64,000 bases of DNA from Burhinus oedicnemus (Eukaryota; Chordata; Aves; Charadriiformes; Burhinidae), in contig VFFE01006671.1 in assembly GCA_008921705.1 (NCBI GenBank), positions 512,441 to 576,440 of the forward strand. Direction: 5' to 3'. Positions 11,082 to 22,490 of the stretch are shown piece by piece. The notes under the pieces were generated by a model. That model did not search any database. It saw only the letters and a program-made list of their open reading frames with translations, and had not been told where the DNA came from. A program made the position numbers and the translations under genes. Position 1 is the stretch's first letter, and every line of letters starts with the position of its first letter.

Positions 11082-14000
11082 CTTTGGGAAAGAAAAGAAG
11101 TTACGCTTTAACGGCGTGCTCGCAATAAGGTGCTCCAGTGAAAGGAAGTCTGTGGGGCTGTGGTTTTCGTATTAGCCTCTGCAAAAGCAGCGGGGGAGCA
11201 CTTCGTGTTTCAGCTACCCAGTTCTATCTGTAAAGCTTGCTGAGGGAGGAAAGGCTGAACAAGCGCTGTATGTAGCACCGCAGCACCGGGCCGCGATGGC
11301 TCACAGGTATGCCGAAGCAGGGGCAGGTTCAGAGGAAGAGGCAGTCATCCTGTAGTAGACCAACTGGTTTAGCTGGAAAAAACGGACAAGCTTTCAAGCA
11401 CACAAGCCCTTCTTCAGCAGCAGACTATGTGCGGCTTGAAAACAGTTGTTCAAATTTAAGGAAGTTAATCAGTTAAAGGCAGAAGGGTGGTTGGTACCTG
11501 GGGAGCAGAGGGGTTGTTAGCAAAGGAAGAAGCGATAAGGTCGTTTGCCTCTGCGGGACAGAGAAAGAAGCACACAGGTAATTATCACCTGCACAACATG
11601 GAGTGGTTAGCTGAGGTGAAGCACAAGAAAAACAGCAACGTGCCATAAAACTCTTATCCCTGCTGAGGCAGAGGTCTTCAGCAGCTACTGGAGGGAAGAG
11701 GTTTTGTTCCCCAGCTCATCTCCTCAGTGTCTTTACTGTATTTCTTTAAGGAGGAGATCAGAAACCGTGTGGGGGAGGGGGTGAAAAGTATTCTCTCACT
11801 GACAACAGGTTGGCTGTCAGTTTGTTCTGGCATGTAACGGCTGTGTTTGGTTTCATTCCCGTGATTTCCATGAGGATGGATAGCAAGTGCATTCAGTGAC
11901 ACGTACATGTACGATCCTTGGATTCTGATGGCTATGGAGATGCAAAGTTTTGGGCTTTAAAGAAGGATCTGTGTGCTTGAAAAGCTCGTCTCTATCCATT
12001 AATCTAACCAAAACAAACATGTCCTGTCCCAGGGCAGGGGGGTTGGAACTAGGTGATCTTTCAGGTCCCTTCCAACTCTAACTATTCTACCATTCCACTT
12101 GACAACAACTTTAAATCACTGTAGTTAAAGTACCCCTATTGTAACTGGCTATCTCTAAACTACTTTCACAAAGAGTTCAGCAAGAAATAGAGCCTCTGAT
12201 TATATGAATGCTGATTAAGGCACATTTAAGTTTCAGCACTGTATCAGTGTGCATTTGAAGTTGGCCGTAGAAATATTTTTCCAAAGAAAAACTGGAGGAT
12301 GTGAACTTGATGGAGCAGACATCCACGAGTTAACAACAATATCACTGGGGGGTGCAATTCAGAGTGTAACCCAGCAGCAGGACTTTAGGCTTTAACACCA
12401 AGTAACTGCTTTGGGGCTGTTTGCACTAAAAATGACTGTAGGACTGCAAAGATCTTGGCCAGAAAGCAAGCTGCTCTGGGTCTGAGGCCAAGGGATGGAT
12501 CTCGCATCGCTTCCCTGCCCTTCCCTGGGACACAGCCAGTACAAAGCGACAGCGAAGGAAAAAACTGTGGTCATGTTGAAGCTGCACCGTTTGCATGTCT
12601 AACCTCCCCATACAGTTCAGAGCTTGCGCAGTCCGTGCCAGCTGTTAGCTAGCAAACATGCAGTCAGAAAAGGAAAGTTATTTCAGCCTGGGAAGCACCA
12701 GACCTCCTAATGCATTTACTGAATGCGAGCAGCATCCTGGTAACATCAGCTAAAGCTTGAACACTGGCTGGGTAGCTGTGGCTGTCGGTGTGGCAAACGG
12801 ATCTACCGCCCGTGTCCCTCAGCATGCATGCAAACTGTTACCTTCTCAGAGTGTTCAAACTGCCTCCAGAAGCTATCATACATTCTTTTTGTGGTCTTTT
12901 CAGGAGTGCAAACCACAGTCTTGATATAAACTTTAAAGCTGCGGTCCAACAACTGATTAATTTCACCATAGTCATAATCATCGTATCTGTTCAGAATTGA
13001 AAGAAAAACACTTTCATTTTCAAGAACCAGGTATTTTACTTGCATTGCTTCTAACTTCCTATGGCAAAATAAATTATTGTGTAATTTGTACCACTACTGG
13101 CCCTTCCCCATAAATAAAAATATGTTTAAAAATACATGCATGTTTGCTTAATAGTTTTGCTTCAATCTGAGAAAGGAAAAAAAAAAAAAGCCAATGCTAA
13201 CATAACAAGTCTGATGTGTATAGAATAAAAGTAGTAAAACTGACCTTATTCCAAACATACAATGAATATAGTTCCAAATAGCTCGTCTTAGCATTGAGGT
13301 ATCCACATCTTTGTGCATGGCCATTGTGTTGTAAGTCAGATTATAAGCAATATGAAACTTCTCATCAAGTAGTTGTCCCACATCTGGGTAAAGACGATTA
13401 ACCAAGGAATAGCCATGGTCTTCCCAGGAGTAATCCTTAGAATAAGTAAAAATGCAGAATGGAGCATTTCAGAAATGAACTTGTGAAGGCCTAGTGCTTT
13501 AATGTCATTTGTCTCAGGGCAGATAATGCGGGGCAAGGCAGGGGAAGGTTGTTCCTTTGCTTGCTTTAAGCCTTCTCGTCTATGGGGCAGGAAGTTACAG
13601 CACAGCAATTTCCAGGTTTGGTATCTGACACAACAAACTGCACACTAAACCTCCTGACAGCAGCCCCCATCCTTGTTACCTGAACGCGAAAGGTGGGCAC
13701 GTGCATTCCATGTCTGGAGAAGTCTTTGTAACCATAGCTGGTATCCTCAAAGTGACGAGACACGTCTCTCGCTGGTGCCGATTCTTCATCTTCTGTTAAT
13801 TTCAAACAGAATTTCACACTATTTTAGTAAGAACAAATTGGAAGTGTACTAGCAGAACTCTTGCAGAAGAATGGGAGTCTCTGTGCTTTTTAAATAAACA
13901 CAGTTTCACTGGACTACCTGTATTAATATTCTTTGGTACTCAGTGTGACTGCAACTATGGTTTTTAGAGGCAACCCCATGAAAAACACTCGGATTCTTTC

Positions 14001-17000
14001 TTACAGACAAACATCTTTTTCTCCCTTCTTTTATGTACCCGTCTTCACTCTGTCCCCTAAGTCTAGGGGATGCTTCGCTCCTAATTCAAGGGGTCTGCAA
14101 AAATGTCAAGGGAAAACGTGTTTCAGAACAGAGATCTTACTAAAAAAGAGACCTCTAAGACACCCGTGCCAAAATTATTTTGGAGGAAACGCTGTTGAAG
14201 ATCCCACAACAACCCTAAGCTTGTAACAGGTTAAGTATTATCTCACAGTCCTCTGAAAAGTAATGCTTCATACACTTAAATATCTAAGTTTGTTAAGGAC
14301 TTGTTTTTACAATGTCTTGTGAGATACTTAAATCTCTTGTGAAACTTCTAAACCTCTCGAGATTCCATTTCTGTTGGAAATTTCTATTAAACATAGTGAG
14401 TATTATGGTGTGTTGGAGAGCAGCCACAAATCTTGGCCCTACTTTGCTTTTAAGCGTTTCTGGAAGAAAACAAGTCACCCCTAATCTTGATCCCTTCAAA
14501 GAAATGGTAATGTTTTTGAGACATCTAATAACGCTTTTTGCCCTTTTGCAGTAGTTAAGTACTTCTTAAGTGATTTGGGAAAGTCTAGATAAATATATAT
14601 ACACCCTACTTCTGTTCTACCTGAAGAACACACGAACATGCTTTCTCTCTTCTCTCTTTCAAAACGTGTAGCCATCTCTTCTTGGCTGGCTTCCTCTTCA
14701 TCTCTACATTCCTGTAGCTGCTTCATTTTCTCCATAAGAGCTTCAACTTCACAGACAGACTCTGTAGACTTGAAAAGGAGAGAAAAACATTTCATTTCCA
14801 TGTAACAAGAACTGACAATGATGGCAGAAATCGTCAAGCCAGAAAAATTAAACGTAAACTATGTCCTTCATTTACATCTTTAAATACTGATTTTTTGAGG
14901 AAAACAGTTCTTGAAAGAAATCCATGCTGACACAACAGTTCACATTTAGTCATCATCTTTTCTCAATTAGATCCCTGGTATTTTTAGCTTATTTTAAGAA
15001 CCACAGTTTCTTGGAACAAGTGGTTCTCACACTAAAATTAAAGTAATTTCTCTTACTTAATCTAAATGTTTAACAACTGAAAAACAAAGAGCTGTAACAG
15101 AAATTCTGATAGAGGAAGTAACCACAATTTACTGCCCAACTGTATTTTTCCCCTTCTCTGCTCACAGGGAAGAAACATATTGAAGGAAAAAGGAAGAGTG
15201 AGTGTAAATGCAGATTTAACGAAGCCTCAAAGGAAAGCTAGCGCCAGAGAATCTTATTTCACAAGAGCTGTTTTAACACCACAACACACTATTAATTCAA
15301 TATCTGGTCTTGTAAAAAGCCACCAGCACAAAGCAAAATAAAGTTATCTTCAATTTATACTGTTCTGCCCCCTTCCTCTCTGCCTTTTGCAGCTGGTTTG
15401 CTCCTTGAGAGAAGCAGCAAGCTCCATCAGACAAAATTTAAATGTCACACCAATGCTTAGTTCACACCACGCTTTTCACTAAGTGGAAGCAAGTACAGAT
15501 CAGTGAGCATAAGTGCTGCAGGCAGGAAATACTGTTTTAGAAACAGAGTCAGAAAATTGCAAATGATCTGTCGTGTGATGTATCGCAAACAATTCAAGGC
15601 AACAAAGTCAAAGACTGGAATCAAAGGAAGAGCCAACTTTCCACTGCACCCATGAAAAAAAGCGTTCCTGGCCACTGCTGCTCAGGACACGTATCACGCA
15701 GTAGCTGAGGCCAGGAGTCCTCTCAGTTCGCCTGTATGAATGACAAGAGACCAGGAAAACAGACAAACGAGAGACTCTATCCCCCAGCTTACCAGTGTCA
15801 TGGCAGCTTCTCCTAAATACATCTTTTCAGCTGGGAAACCCTCGTCTAGATTAGGCTAATCAATCCCACCCTCACTGAATGAAAAGGGACGGGCATCCTC
15901 TGTGTATTAAGTTTACAAAGGAACTACTACTATTGAAAGAGGCTGTTTGTTCAGACAGATACTTACTGGAATACTTCCAGTTGGGCTGGCATGAATTTCA
16001 TCCACCCCGTGGTAACCATTTGTAATATCGCATATGCAATAGTTACTGACAGAAGGGGGCCTGAAGGTGTGACCCCCTTCACAGTCTATCTCCGGGCTGA
16101 TTCCACAACCAAACGTGAAGGAAGCAAGGGAGTGGTAGTGTGTAAGGAGAACGACCGCATGGATCAGCTCTGCCAGGGACCAGCTGTTCTCTTCAGTCTT
16201 CAAAAGTTGCTTTAAAAATAATGTAAGACAAAAGCATTAATTTTAAAAAGTCATTCAAATGATCCCACCTTAATGTAGTTTATCAACACATTTCTTTACC
16301 AGATAAAATTATTTTTTCTCATGTCCACAATTGCTTCCTAACTCTCTGCTGCCATTAGCGTGCCCAGTATCCTGTTACCAGGTGACCTGCCACCCACAGA
16401 CTCATGTGGTTAAACCACACAGGAGATGACTTCTCTCCCCTCTCTGGCCCTCAGCTATTTGAATCAGTTGGGGTTTCTATTTTGCACCATATGGTTTGTA
16501 TCGAGGCCAGACCAACTTCCATTGAAATTTCACACCTCTGATGAAGATGCAACCACAACAGTCACATGTTTCTTCAACTGGTCTTTACAGTCTCAGAAAA
16601 CCCTGGCAACTCCTTGCGGATCAGCTGTGTAAAAACCTGGCACCAAGGCCGGGCCTCCCTCCATCTTGTCCCTGTGGGTGGAATGCTCTACATTTGACAA
16701 GAAATTTCAAACCCCAACTTCCCCTTCAGGCAGGAAAGTGTGGGAGGTCTGGGGCCTTCTGGCAGAGCACGTGCCCTCGCCCACAGCCCAGCGTCCTGCC
16801 TCCCAGCAAGAACTGCCGCCACCTCTCCACCTGGCAGACAGCGCCGAGAGAGTCCCAGCACCCACTTCCTCCTTGCTAAGGGTAAAGAGACGAGCAGAGG
16901 AGGAGGAGGAGTTGCTCCAGTAACCAGGGCCAGGCCCAGGGCATGCATGCCCCTGCCGTGAGAGCTGCCATCGCTGCACACACGCTGCACGCACCCTCGA

Positions 17001-19865
17001 AGCCGGCTGACCCGGGCAGCCCTCGGAGGAGGGGGCAGCAGAAGCAGCCGCTTGGTGGCTTGTTGGTGCTGCAGTCGCAGTCCTGGCTGGCTTGCACCAC
17101 CACCGCTCCCCCGGGCTGTTCCGCCAGCCTGCTCCCCCCAGTCCAGCCTGAAAACTAAGCATGTGAACCAGCAGCAACTGAGACAAAAACGTGGTGATCG
17201 GTGTCCAGCCTAACCTCTGGCAGCATCTCAGAAACGCTCAGGGGGTTCTGGCTACTGAAAGCACACAACTTAAGGAGCACATCCTCATCGCACCAACATG
17301 ACAACTCTGAAATGTCAGCGTGTTTTAAATTAAATTTGTTAGTCATTTAAGACTAGTTATGATCATGTCAGTTTTACAAGGGCACAAGTGATACTATGTC
17401 ATGCAGTGTCACAGTGATGTAACACTGACATGAAAGTCAGTAAACACAGAACATCTTTCACCCTGTCTGGCTCTTAACCCTAAGGATCTGTGATTGCATT
17501 ACTGAAAAAACAAGGGTACTTTCACATTACTCCATGAAAGGTTTACCTCGATATGTTCCTTGGTGATAAGCCAGGGTCGGTGAGCCAACATTTTGTTCAG
17601 TTCTCCTAAATTTTGCAGTTTTTGAGGTGCATTTTCCAGACCATTCAACCATTTAGGGTCTCCACCGACATGAAGGAAGTCATTCACATGGAGGTTAACA
17701 AGGTAAGAGCACTGATGTCGTGCTGCAGCCTAGAAAGGAAAACACAATTGTGATACAGAAAACAATTACAGTAAGTGAGTGCTTTATGACAAAAACCATA
17801 AGTCATCATTTCCTGAAAATATTCAAGAATAAGACTTGCAGTGATCAAAGGCTGAAGTAAAAAAAATTAACGCATCGGCCTGTTTTGATTAGTGTTCTCA
17901 CAACACAAGTATTCTTCACTCATAGACATTACAACTATGCCGGCTGCAGATGCAACGTGCCTATGTGCAGGGAGAAGTACAGGCATAGATTTATTGTATG
18001 TCCTGAAGCAAGTAACCCATACTGCATAGTACTCTCCAGCAGGGATGAAGCAAGGCTGCCTCTAGGTGAATCTTTACCAGCTAAAACAAAAGCAGGTTTT
18101 AGAACACATATAGAGAGACTAAGGGCAGCTTTTCAGCAAAGAACAGACCTAGTATCATTTATTCAAACAGTAATACTTTCCCCATCAACTTAAGACACAG
18201 CCCAAAACTTTAGTTCAACTTCAGCAGACAAAAATCATTGCACTGGCAGATTGGAAATTATGAAATCAACCACTTCTGGCAGAAAACTTGCTTAGAATTT
18301 AGAGATTCAGAAACAGATGATGGGACTATTGAGTTAGAGGGAGGTGCGTTCGACAGGACACACACAAACAAGCTTTCTTGAAAAACAGTTTCTGAGATAC
18401 TAAGGAAACCAAAAATAAACAATTGTCTTATTTTTATAACAGATTTTTCCCCCCTCTTTCTCACAGTCCTACCGAAACTATGAACATAAAGTACTGGTCT
18501 TACGAAACAATTTGTAAAACAGACACAAACCAACCTACTCTGCTTTTCCCCTTAGCTCCTGATGAAATACCTCTCCAACTAGAAACTGCAAAACACAGTA
18601 ATAACTGCTATTAAACAAGACCAGAGACTGCTGCCAAAGTGGCTGTTTGTGCTTGCTGTTTTATGTTCCAGCATACCATTATCCCGATGTAGTGTCGGTA
18701 ATGAAGCGGGAGTGGACCATCCATTTGCAGTAGATAGTGCTGAGTTTTTAGAAAGCTTTCAAGATATTGTGGGTGGAAAACCATCACCAAGGTAACATTG
18801 TCCAATCGGCCCAGTGTAGCAAAAGAATCTGCAAACAGCGTGTGCATCATGGCGTCTTCGTTTCCCACTTGAATTGTCTGATTGAACAGAAAGAGCAATT
18901 AGCAATACTAAGAAGTACCAATAAAATAGCTAATAAATATATTATCACAGCACCCAGAGGCCCCAGTGAAAAGAATTATGTTATAAATCTATTAATGGCA
19001 TTAAATCAGTGCACATAAGGCAAGGCACATAAAATCCCTTTAATACCTCTCATTTAGGAGATCACAAGTAGTTATAACAGCAAAAGGAGATTTTTGCCTT
19101 TACGCTTTCCCTTGCGCAACACTGACCTCATTTTTAACTGTCTCACCTTCACTTTCTTGAATGGTGCAAGCTGATCTAACTCAGTTTATTATAACAACAA
19201 CAAAGTAACTGAGTAATTATTTTCACGGAGGAAAAAAAGAGGGAAAGAAGTAAAAAGCTTTCTAAGATGACAAGAGAGAGAAATAAAAGGAAATTGAAGC
19301 TTAAGGCTCTAAAATTCCTAGAAAACCACAGGCATATTACTAACTTTTCCTCTGCTCCAAATTCTCTTACCAGACGTTCAGGAGAGAAGCACCAGAAATG
19401 CTCAGCCACAGCACTTTGAAGCTTCTCAGATTATTCAGAATGGTAGAGGCAGCTCAAGAAAAAGTAATCCCAGAGCAGGGGGGCAGGTGCCTTGTGGACC
19501 AGTAGGAAATTACATCCGGATGTTCACAAGGAAACAGACGGTCTTACACAAAACAGAACTGGGTTTCTCTTATGCTAGATAGCAGTGAAGGAGGGGTCAT
19601 AACTATTTCAAAGCTCCCCAGGGCTCTCACTGCTTCTGTACACTAGAGCTGTGGCCAAAGTCTTACCAGGACTGAATGTGATCACGACTGAAAATGTTTT
19701 GCAGCTCAGCAGCTGTCCTGAAACCAAATGTGGGTTACTACTAAAAGGCTGTTCCTTAAAAGCATAAAGTTCACTGTGTACTTGAAAACAGTACCACACC
19801 TCCTTCTCGGGGATGAATCTGCTTGGTCCGTGTCCCAGTGGTCTAGGAATTCTTATTCCAAGTTC
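10995..19865 (-). CDS. SESN1: SESN1, sestrin-1: spliced coding region of nine exons (N-terminus not found)
   Basis: Nine - strand exons (19865-19800, 18877-18677, 17729-17547, 16209-15967, 14768-14621, 13792-13680, 13435-13245, 12986-12842, 11081-10995) join in phase into 458 residues plus stop, matching sestrin-1. Sestrins are stress-induced cytosolic proteins; they bind leucine, inhibit GATOR2 and so restrain mTORC1, and have an AhpD-like antioxidant fold. In the visible protein the AhpD-like Cys96-x-Tyr98-x4-His103 is intact. The leucine-pocket residues, equivalent to SESN2 Thr374, Thr377, Arg390, Trp444 and Glu451, are Thr352, Thr355, Arg368, Trp422 and Glu429. The Asp-Asp pair equivalent to SESN2 406/407 is at 384/385. 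CysTyr/His plus the SESN1-type tail and the ARMC2 neighbour favour SESN1 over SESN2 or SESN3. The isoform-specific N-terminus lies upstream and was not identified. Confidence 0.97.
11330..11445 (-). mobile_element. Penelope-like (PLE) remnant with decayed hammerhead core
   Basis: The - strand reads CTGCTGAAGAAGGGCTTGTG, then a TGCTTGAAAGCTTGTCC-like stretch, and further on AACCAGTTGGTCTACTACAG. It resembles the common amniote repeat in which CTGATGA, a short stem, GAAAGC and GTTGGTCTAATAAA follow each other. I attribute that repeat to Penelope-like elements carrying hammerhead ribozymes. Here the CTGATGA core is CTGCTGA (11414-11420) and GAAA is at 11392-11395. Stem II between them pairs poorly, so the ribozyme is probably dead. 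The family call is from memory. Confidence 0.5.
12028..12100 (+). mobile_element. CR1 LINE 3' end fragment
   Basis: Reads CAGGGGGGTTGGAACTAGGT and then GATCTTTCAGGTCCCTTCCAACTCTAACTATTCTA-type sequence in pieces, matching the last 70 or so bases of avian CR1. It sits in the last SESN1 intron, antisense to the gene. Confidence 0.85.
12842..12986 (-). CDS. SESN1: SESN1 exon with GATOR2-contact Asp pair and leucine-lid Trp/Glu
   Basis: A 145-bp exon completing a split Arg codon, then [13 protein letters not shown] to [10 protein letters not shown]. The Asp-Asp corresponds to SESN2 406/407, needed for GATOR2 binding, and Trp and Glu to SESN2 Trp444 and Glu451. Acceptor ATTCTGAACAG, donor GTAACA. 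Confidence 0.97.
13245..13435 (-). CDS. SESN1: SESN1 exon with leucine-pocket threonines and arginine
   Basis: A 191-bp exon, 63 codons plus two bases. [10 protein letters not shown] holds the two Thr and [10 protein letters not shown] the Arg equivalent to SESN2 Thr374, Thr377 and Arg390, which contact bound leucine. Acceptor TTATTCTAAG, donor GTCAGT. The intron to the next exon is only 258 bp. Confidence 0.97.
13680..13792 (-). CDS. SESN1: SESN1 exon, linker to C-terminal domain
   Basis: A 113-bp exon completing a split Glu codon, then [20 protein letters not shown] to MHVPTFRVQ. Using AACAG as the acceptor keeps the same length as human sestrin-1 across the acidic stretch; the alternative AG three bases on would drop a residue. 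Donor GTAACA. Confidence 0.95.
13793..14620. other. SESN1: SESN1 intron
   Basis: An 828-bp intron. I see no repeat, RNA gene or extra exon in it. Confidence 0.85.
14621..14768 (-). CDS. SESN1: SESN1 exon, acidic helical linker
   Basis: A 148-bp exon entering in phase 0 and leaving after one base. It encodes 49 residues with [20 protein letters not shown], a Glu/Lys-rich probable coiled coil between the two lobes, ending FVCSS. Acceptor CCTTTTCAAG, donor GTAGAA. Confidence 0.95.
14769..15966. other. SESN1: SESN1 intron
   Basis: A 1.2-kb AT-rich intron with no recognised feature. Confidence 0.85.
15967..16209 (-). CDS. SESN1: SESN1 exon, end of N-terminal domain and linker
   Basis: A 243-bp exon, phase 0, 81 residues. 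It contains [20 protein letters not shown] and FGCGISPEI, then [15 protein letters not shown], then a variable linker ([11 protein letters not shown]) where sestrin-1 orthologs differ most. Acceptor TTTTTAAAG, donor GTAAGT. Confidence 0.96.
16210..17546. other. SESN1: SESN1 intron with an internal GC-rich patch
   Basis: A 1.34-kb intron. About 16640-17160 is clearly GC-richer and CpG-bearing than the rest, with overlapping open frames up to 159 codons on the - strand (16707-17186). The peptides are not recognisable and have no splice logic joining them to SESN1. Confidence 0.75.
17547..17729 (-). CDS. SESN1: SESN1 exon carrying the AhpD-like Cys/Tyr/His motif
   Basis: A 183-bp exon, phase 0, 61 residues. 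[14 protein letters not shown] holds the Cys, Tyr and His that correspond to SESN2 Cys125, Tyr127 and His132, linked to the alkylhydroperoxidase-like antioxidant activity. It ends [14 protein letters not shown]. Acceptor CCTTTCTAG, donor GTAAAC. Confidence 0.97.
17730..18676. other. SESN1: SESN1 intron
   Basis: A 947-bp intron with nothing recognised in it. Confidence 0.85.
18677..18877 (-). CDS. SESN1: SESN1 exon, start of AhpD-like N-terminal domain
   Basis: A 201-bp exon, phase 0, 67 residues from [11 protein letters not shown] to HYRHYIGIM. It carries the signatures [23 protein letters not shown] and [12 protein letters not shown] of the sestrin N-terminal helical domain. Acceptor TTCAATCAG, donor GTATGC. 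Confidence 0.96.
18878..19799. other. SESN1: SESN1 intron
   Basis: A 922-bp intron with nothing recognised in it. Confidence 0.85.
19800..19865 (-). CDS. SESN1: SESN1 first shared coding exon
   Basis: A 66-bp exon, phase 0 at both ends, encoding 22 residues, [11 protein letters not shown] to FIPEKE. The acceptor is TTTTCTTTTCTAG. The donor GTGTGG is weak. From memory of human SESN1 this block is where the alternative N-termini converge, so it should be common to all isoforms. Confidence 0.93.
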
Positions 19866-22324
19866 CTAGAAAAGAAAATTACACCATCTCAGCAGTTAGT
19901 TATAAACAGCTTTTTAGCTGTGGTTGCAAGAAAGAAAAAGAATTCTCCATTCAGAGCTGGGCTTATTTGGGTACTCGTGGTACTCTTACACGGGTACTTT
20001 TACCAGTACCATTTGTACGAATGCAAATCATTTTTTATACAAGTGCTTTATAATTAGCCACGCTTGTTTACAGTGTACTGTCCCACTCCAGCAACAAAAA
20101 ACTTAACAACAAAGGCCCTGCCAACTGAAGAAAACACACACAAATTTATATGCACACACACACTACAACCTGGTTCACAGAAAATTCTGCATACAGCATA
20201 TTTTGGCAGGGTGTCCAGGACAAGGAGTTCAGTACATAGCCGGCTGCTGTGTGGTTATGCCACTGATACAAAACGAGACTGATGTGTGTGTGTACATCCG
20301 CAGCACGCCAGCACATAACACTCTGTGCATCTGTCAGGAAATGAAACAGCTGTAACCCTAATCAGATTTCTTTTCCCAACCTCAAAGAGCTCTTAGACTG
20401 CTCAAAGTACCTGATCTACATTTGCATCTGCTTTCTTTTCAAGACAGGATAAATAGCTATTCACACTGGGAGGGAGGGAGAGAGGGGATTTTGCTCAATC
20501 AGAACAGCAGCAGCCACATCCTCGCACATGCTTCTGTGGGTATGCTGCCTTGCAGGTAAGAGGGAGGCTGGATACCCCTCCCGTAGTTCACTTCTTGCCC
20601 TCTGCCCTCAGCTAGGTGTACCATCCTGCCAGACCTACAGCACCCTGGGCCCTTTCTGCAGCCAAGGAGCGAGTTGCATAAGAGACTCGGGTGTGTTTGT
20701 GTCCTGCTTGTTAAACCGTTCCCTTAGGAAAGGTGGGAGCCATGGCTTCAAGGGCAGTTTCCGAGTTTGGCACGGAGCAGCCCTCAGAGAGGGCAGCACA
20801 GCAGTGTCCACGGGGCACGCACCCACGTGGGGGTCAGCCTCACCTCGCACATTCACACATGCCCACCTTTCCGGCTGGGAAGCGCATCACTACAGAGGCT
20901 CACTCCTCCTCCGTGTGCGCAGCACGCAGTGCAAACCAGCTCTCCTGAGGGGATTACAGCGGCACAGCTTCCCCAAGAAAGATGGGAGCCCTGACACCTG
21001 AAGCAGCTCCCAACAGGGCAGCTGATGGCATGGTGCTCTTATGGATGGAGGGAGACCTAGGATTAAAGCTGGGGATGGAGCTGAATGCTAAATACTAGGC
21101 TATATATAAACTAATGGTTTGGGCTCTTATCTGTTCCCTCTCCGCTGCTTTTAAAACACATCCATTGCCTCCATTCCGTAGCCCAAACCACTCCTTTTCT
21201 GATGATACCAACCCCATCCAGGTTCTCAGCTGGGTTTAGATAAATAAATAAATACTGTATATTGAGCCAGTTCAGGCTGGACAGAGTAGAGGGGCACCTT
21301 TAGCTGTTTCAGGCCTCAAGAGCAAATGGAGCCCCTAAAAGCTGCTTGCCAAATTCAGTTTTAAACTGCTACATTTTCCCCACATAGATAAAGGTTGTTA
21401 TAAACAAGCAATACTGGTCTCACTTACTATTGCACTTTTTCTGTCTTTAGCTGAGGTTTCTATTTGCACGAGTTCATTGTACGAGAAGCAATTTTATTAA
21501 TCAGTTACCGTTCCCTGAACTTTCCCCTAAGATTAAAAACCAGCTTCAGAAAGCCAGAAACAATCAGCGCAGGTCTAAGTCGGAACTACCGAAGCCCATC
21601 AGGCTCTGACGGTCTCCTTAAACCCCAAGTCAGATGCCTTCATTTCTCAAGTCTTATTTGGATAAAGCAAGATCAAATGGCAGCTCTTACACTAGTCTTT
21701 TCACATTTTCCCTGTGACAGTAGAGACTGCGATGTAGGTTCTTCCTGCCGAGGGTCCCAACATTCACAAACAAATTTTGCCTGTCAGCCGAGTCTCCAGC
21801 AATGCCACTTGTAGGATGGAATTTATGTCTTAAAAACACCCTCTCTACTCAAAAGTTCTACCACAGCTTATAATCTCAGCTACAGCTACCCTAGTAAATT
21901 AGGGAAACATCTTACATCTAAATGACAGCAAGAAAAAAAAGCCCATATGCATCATTTAACTTAGCAGATGCCTGCAGTTGTTTGCTAGCTCAAGCACTCC
22001 AAGAGAACTATCTTTTAGTTTAATTGTTGAACAACTACGTTTCAGTCTTCCCCTTTCCCAAAACACTTACAGAAAGAAAAAAACCAAGATTTCTGAACCT
22101 GAGATCAGCAAGCTGCTAACATATTTTGCCTCACAATCTAAAATACATCAGTATCACTTAGCAATTTTTTCAAAGCATGCAGAGGTCAAACTTCTATGAT
22201 TATGCTACAACACTTCAGTAAAAACCAAACCTTCTCTGCGAAGTCAGAGTTTTTTGGGGAGTTGAAGAAGTTTGCTTTGTTTTCCCTCAGGAGAGAAAGC
22301 ATCCCCCTGAAATCACGGCACCAG

Positions 22325-22490
22325 CCTAGAACCTGAGAAGCCTGGGTTCCAGTCTCTGTTCTGCAGAGACGTTGCAAAGAATTTGTGAAGATGAGCCTCA
22401 GTTTCCCATCTGCAAAATGGGGGTAATTATGTTTCTTCCAGAGGGTGCTGAGAACAGAAATAAGTTTGTTGTCATATGGTGCACGGCTAC
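22325..22490 (+). mobile_element. MIR-type SINE
   Basis: GCCTGGGTTCCAGTCTCTGT followed by GAGCCTCAGTTTCCCATCTG and CAAAATGGGGGTAATTAT is the familiar MIR core and tail. It is old and diverged, but the diagnostic CCTCAGTTTCC..CAAAATGGGG block is clear. Confidence 0.85.

Larger units (their letters stand above)
11082..12841. other. SESN1: SESN1 last intron
   Basis: A 1.76-kb intron containing the Penelope-like remnant and a CR1 tail. No other feature was recognised. Confidence 0.85.

Noticed and set aside
12016..12025. AAACATGTCC, another perfect p53 half-site
   Set aside because: Isolated half-site next to a CR1 tail, at the 3' end of SESN1.
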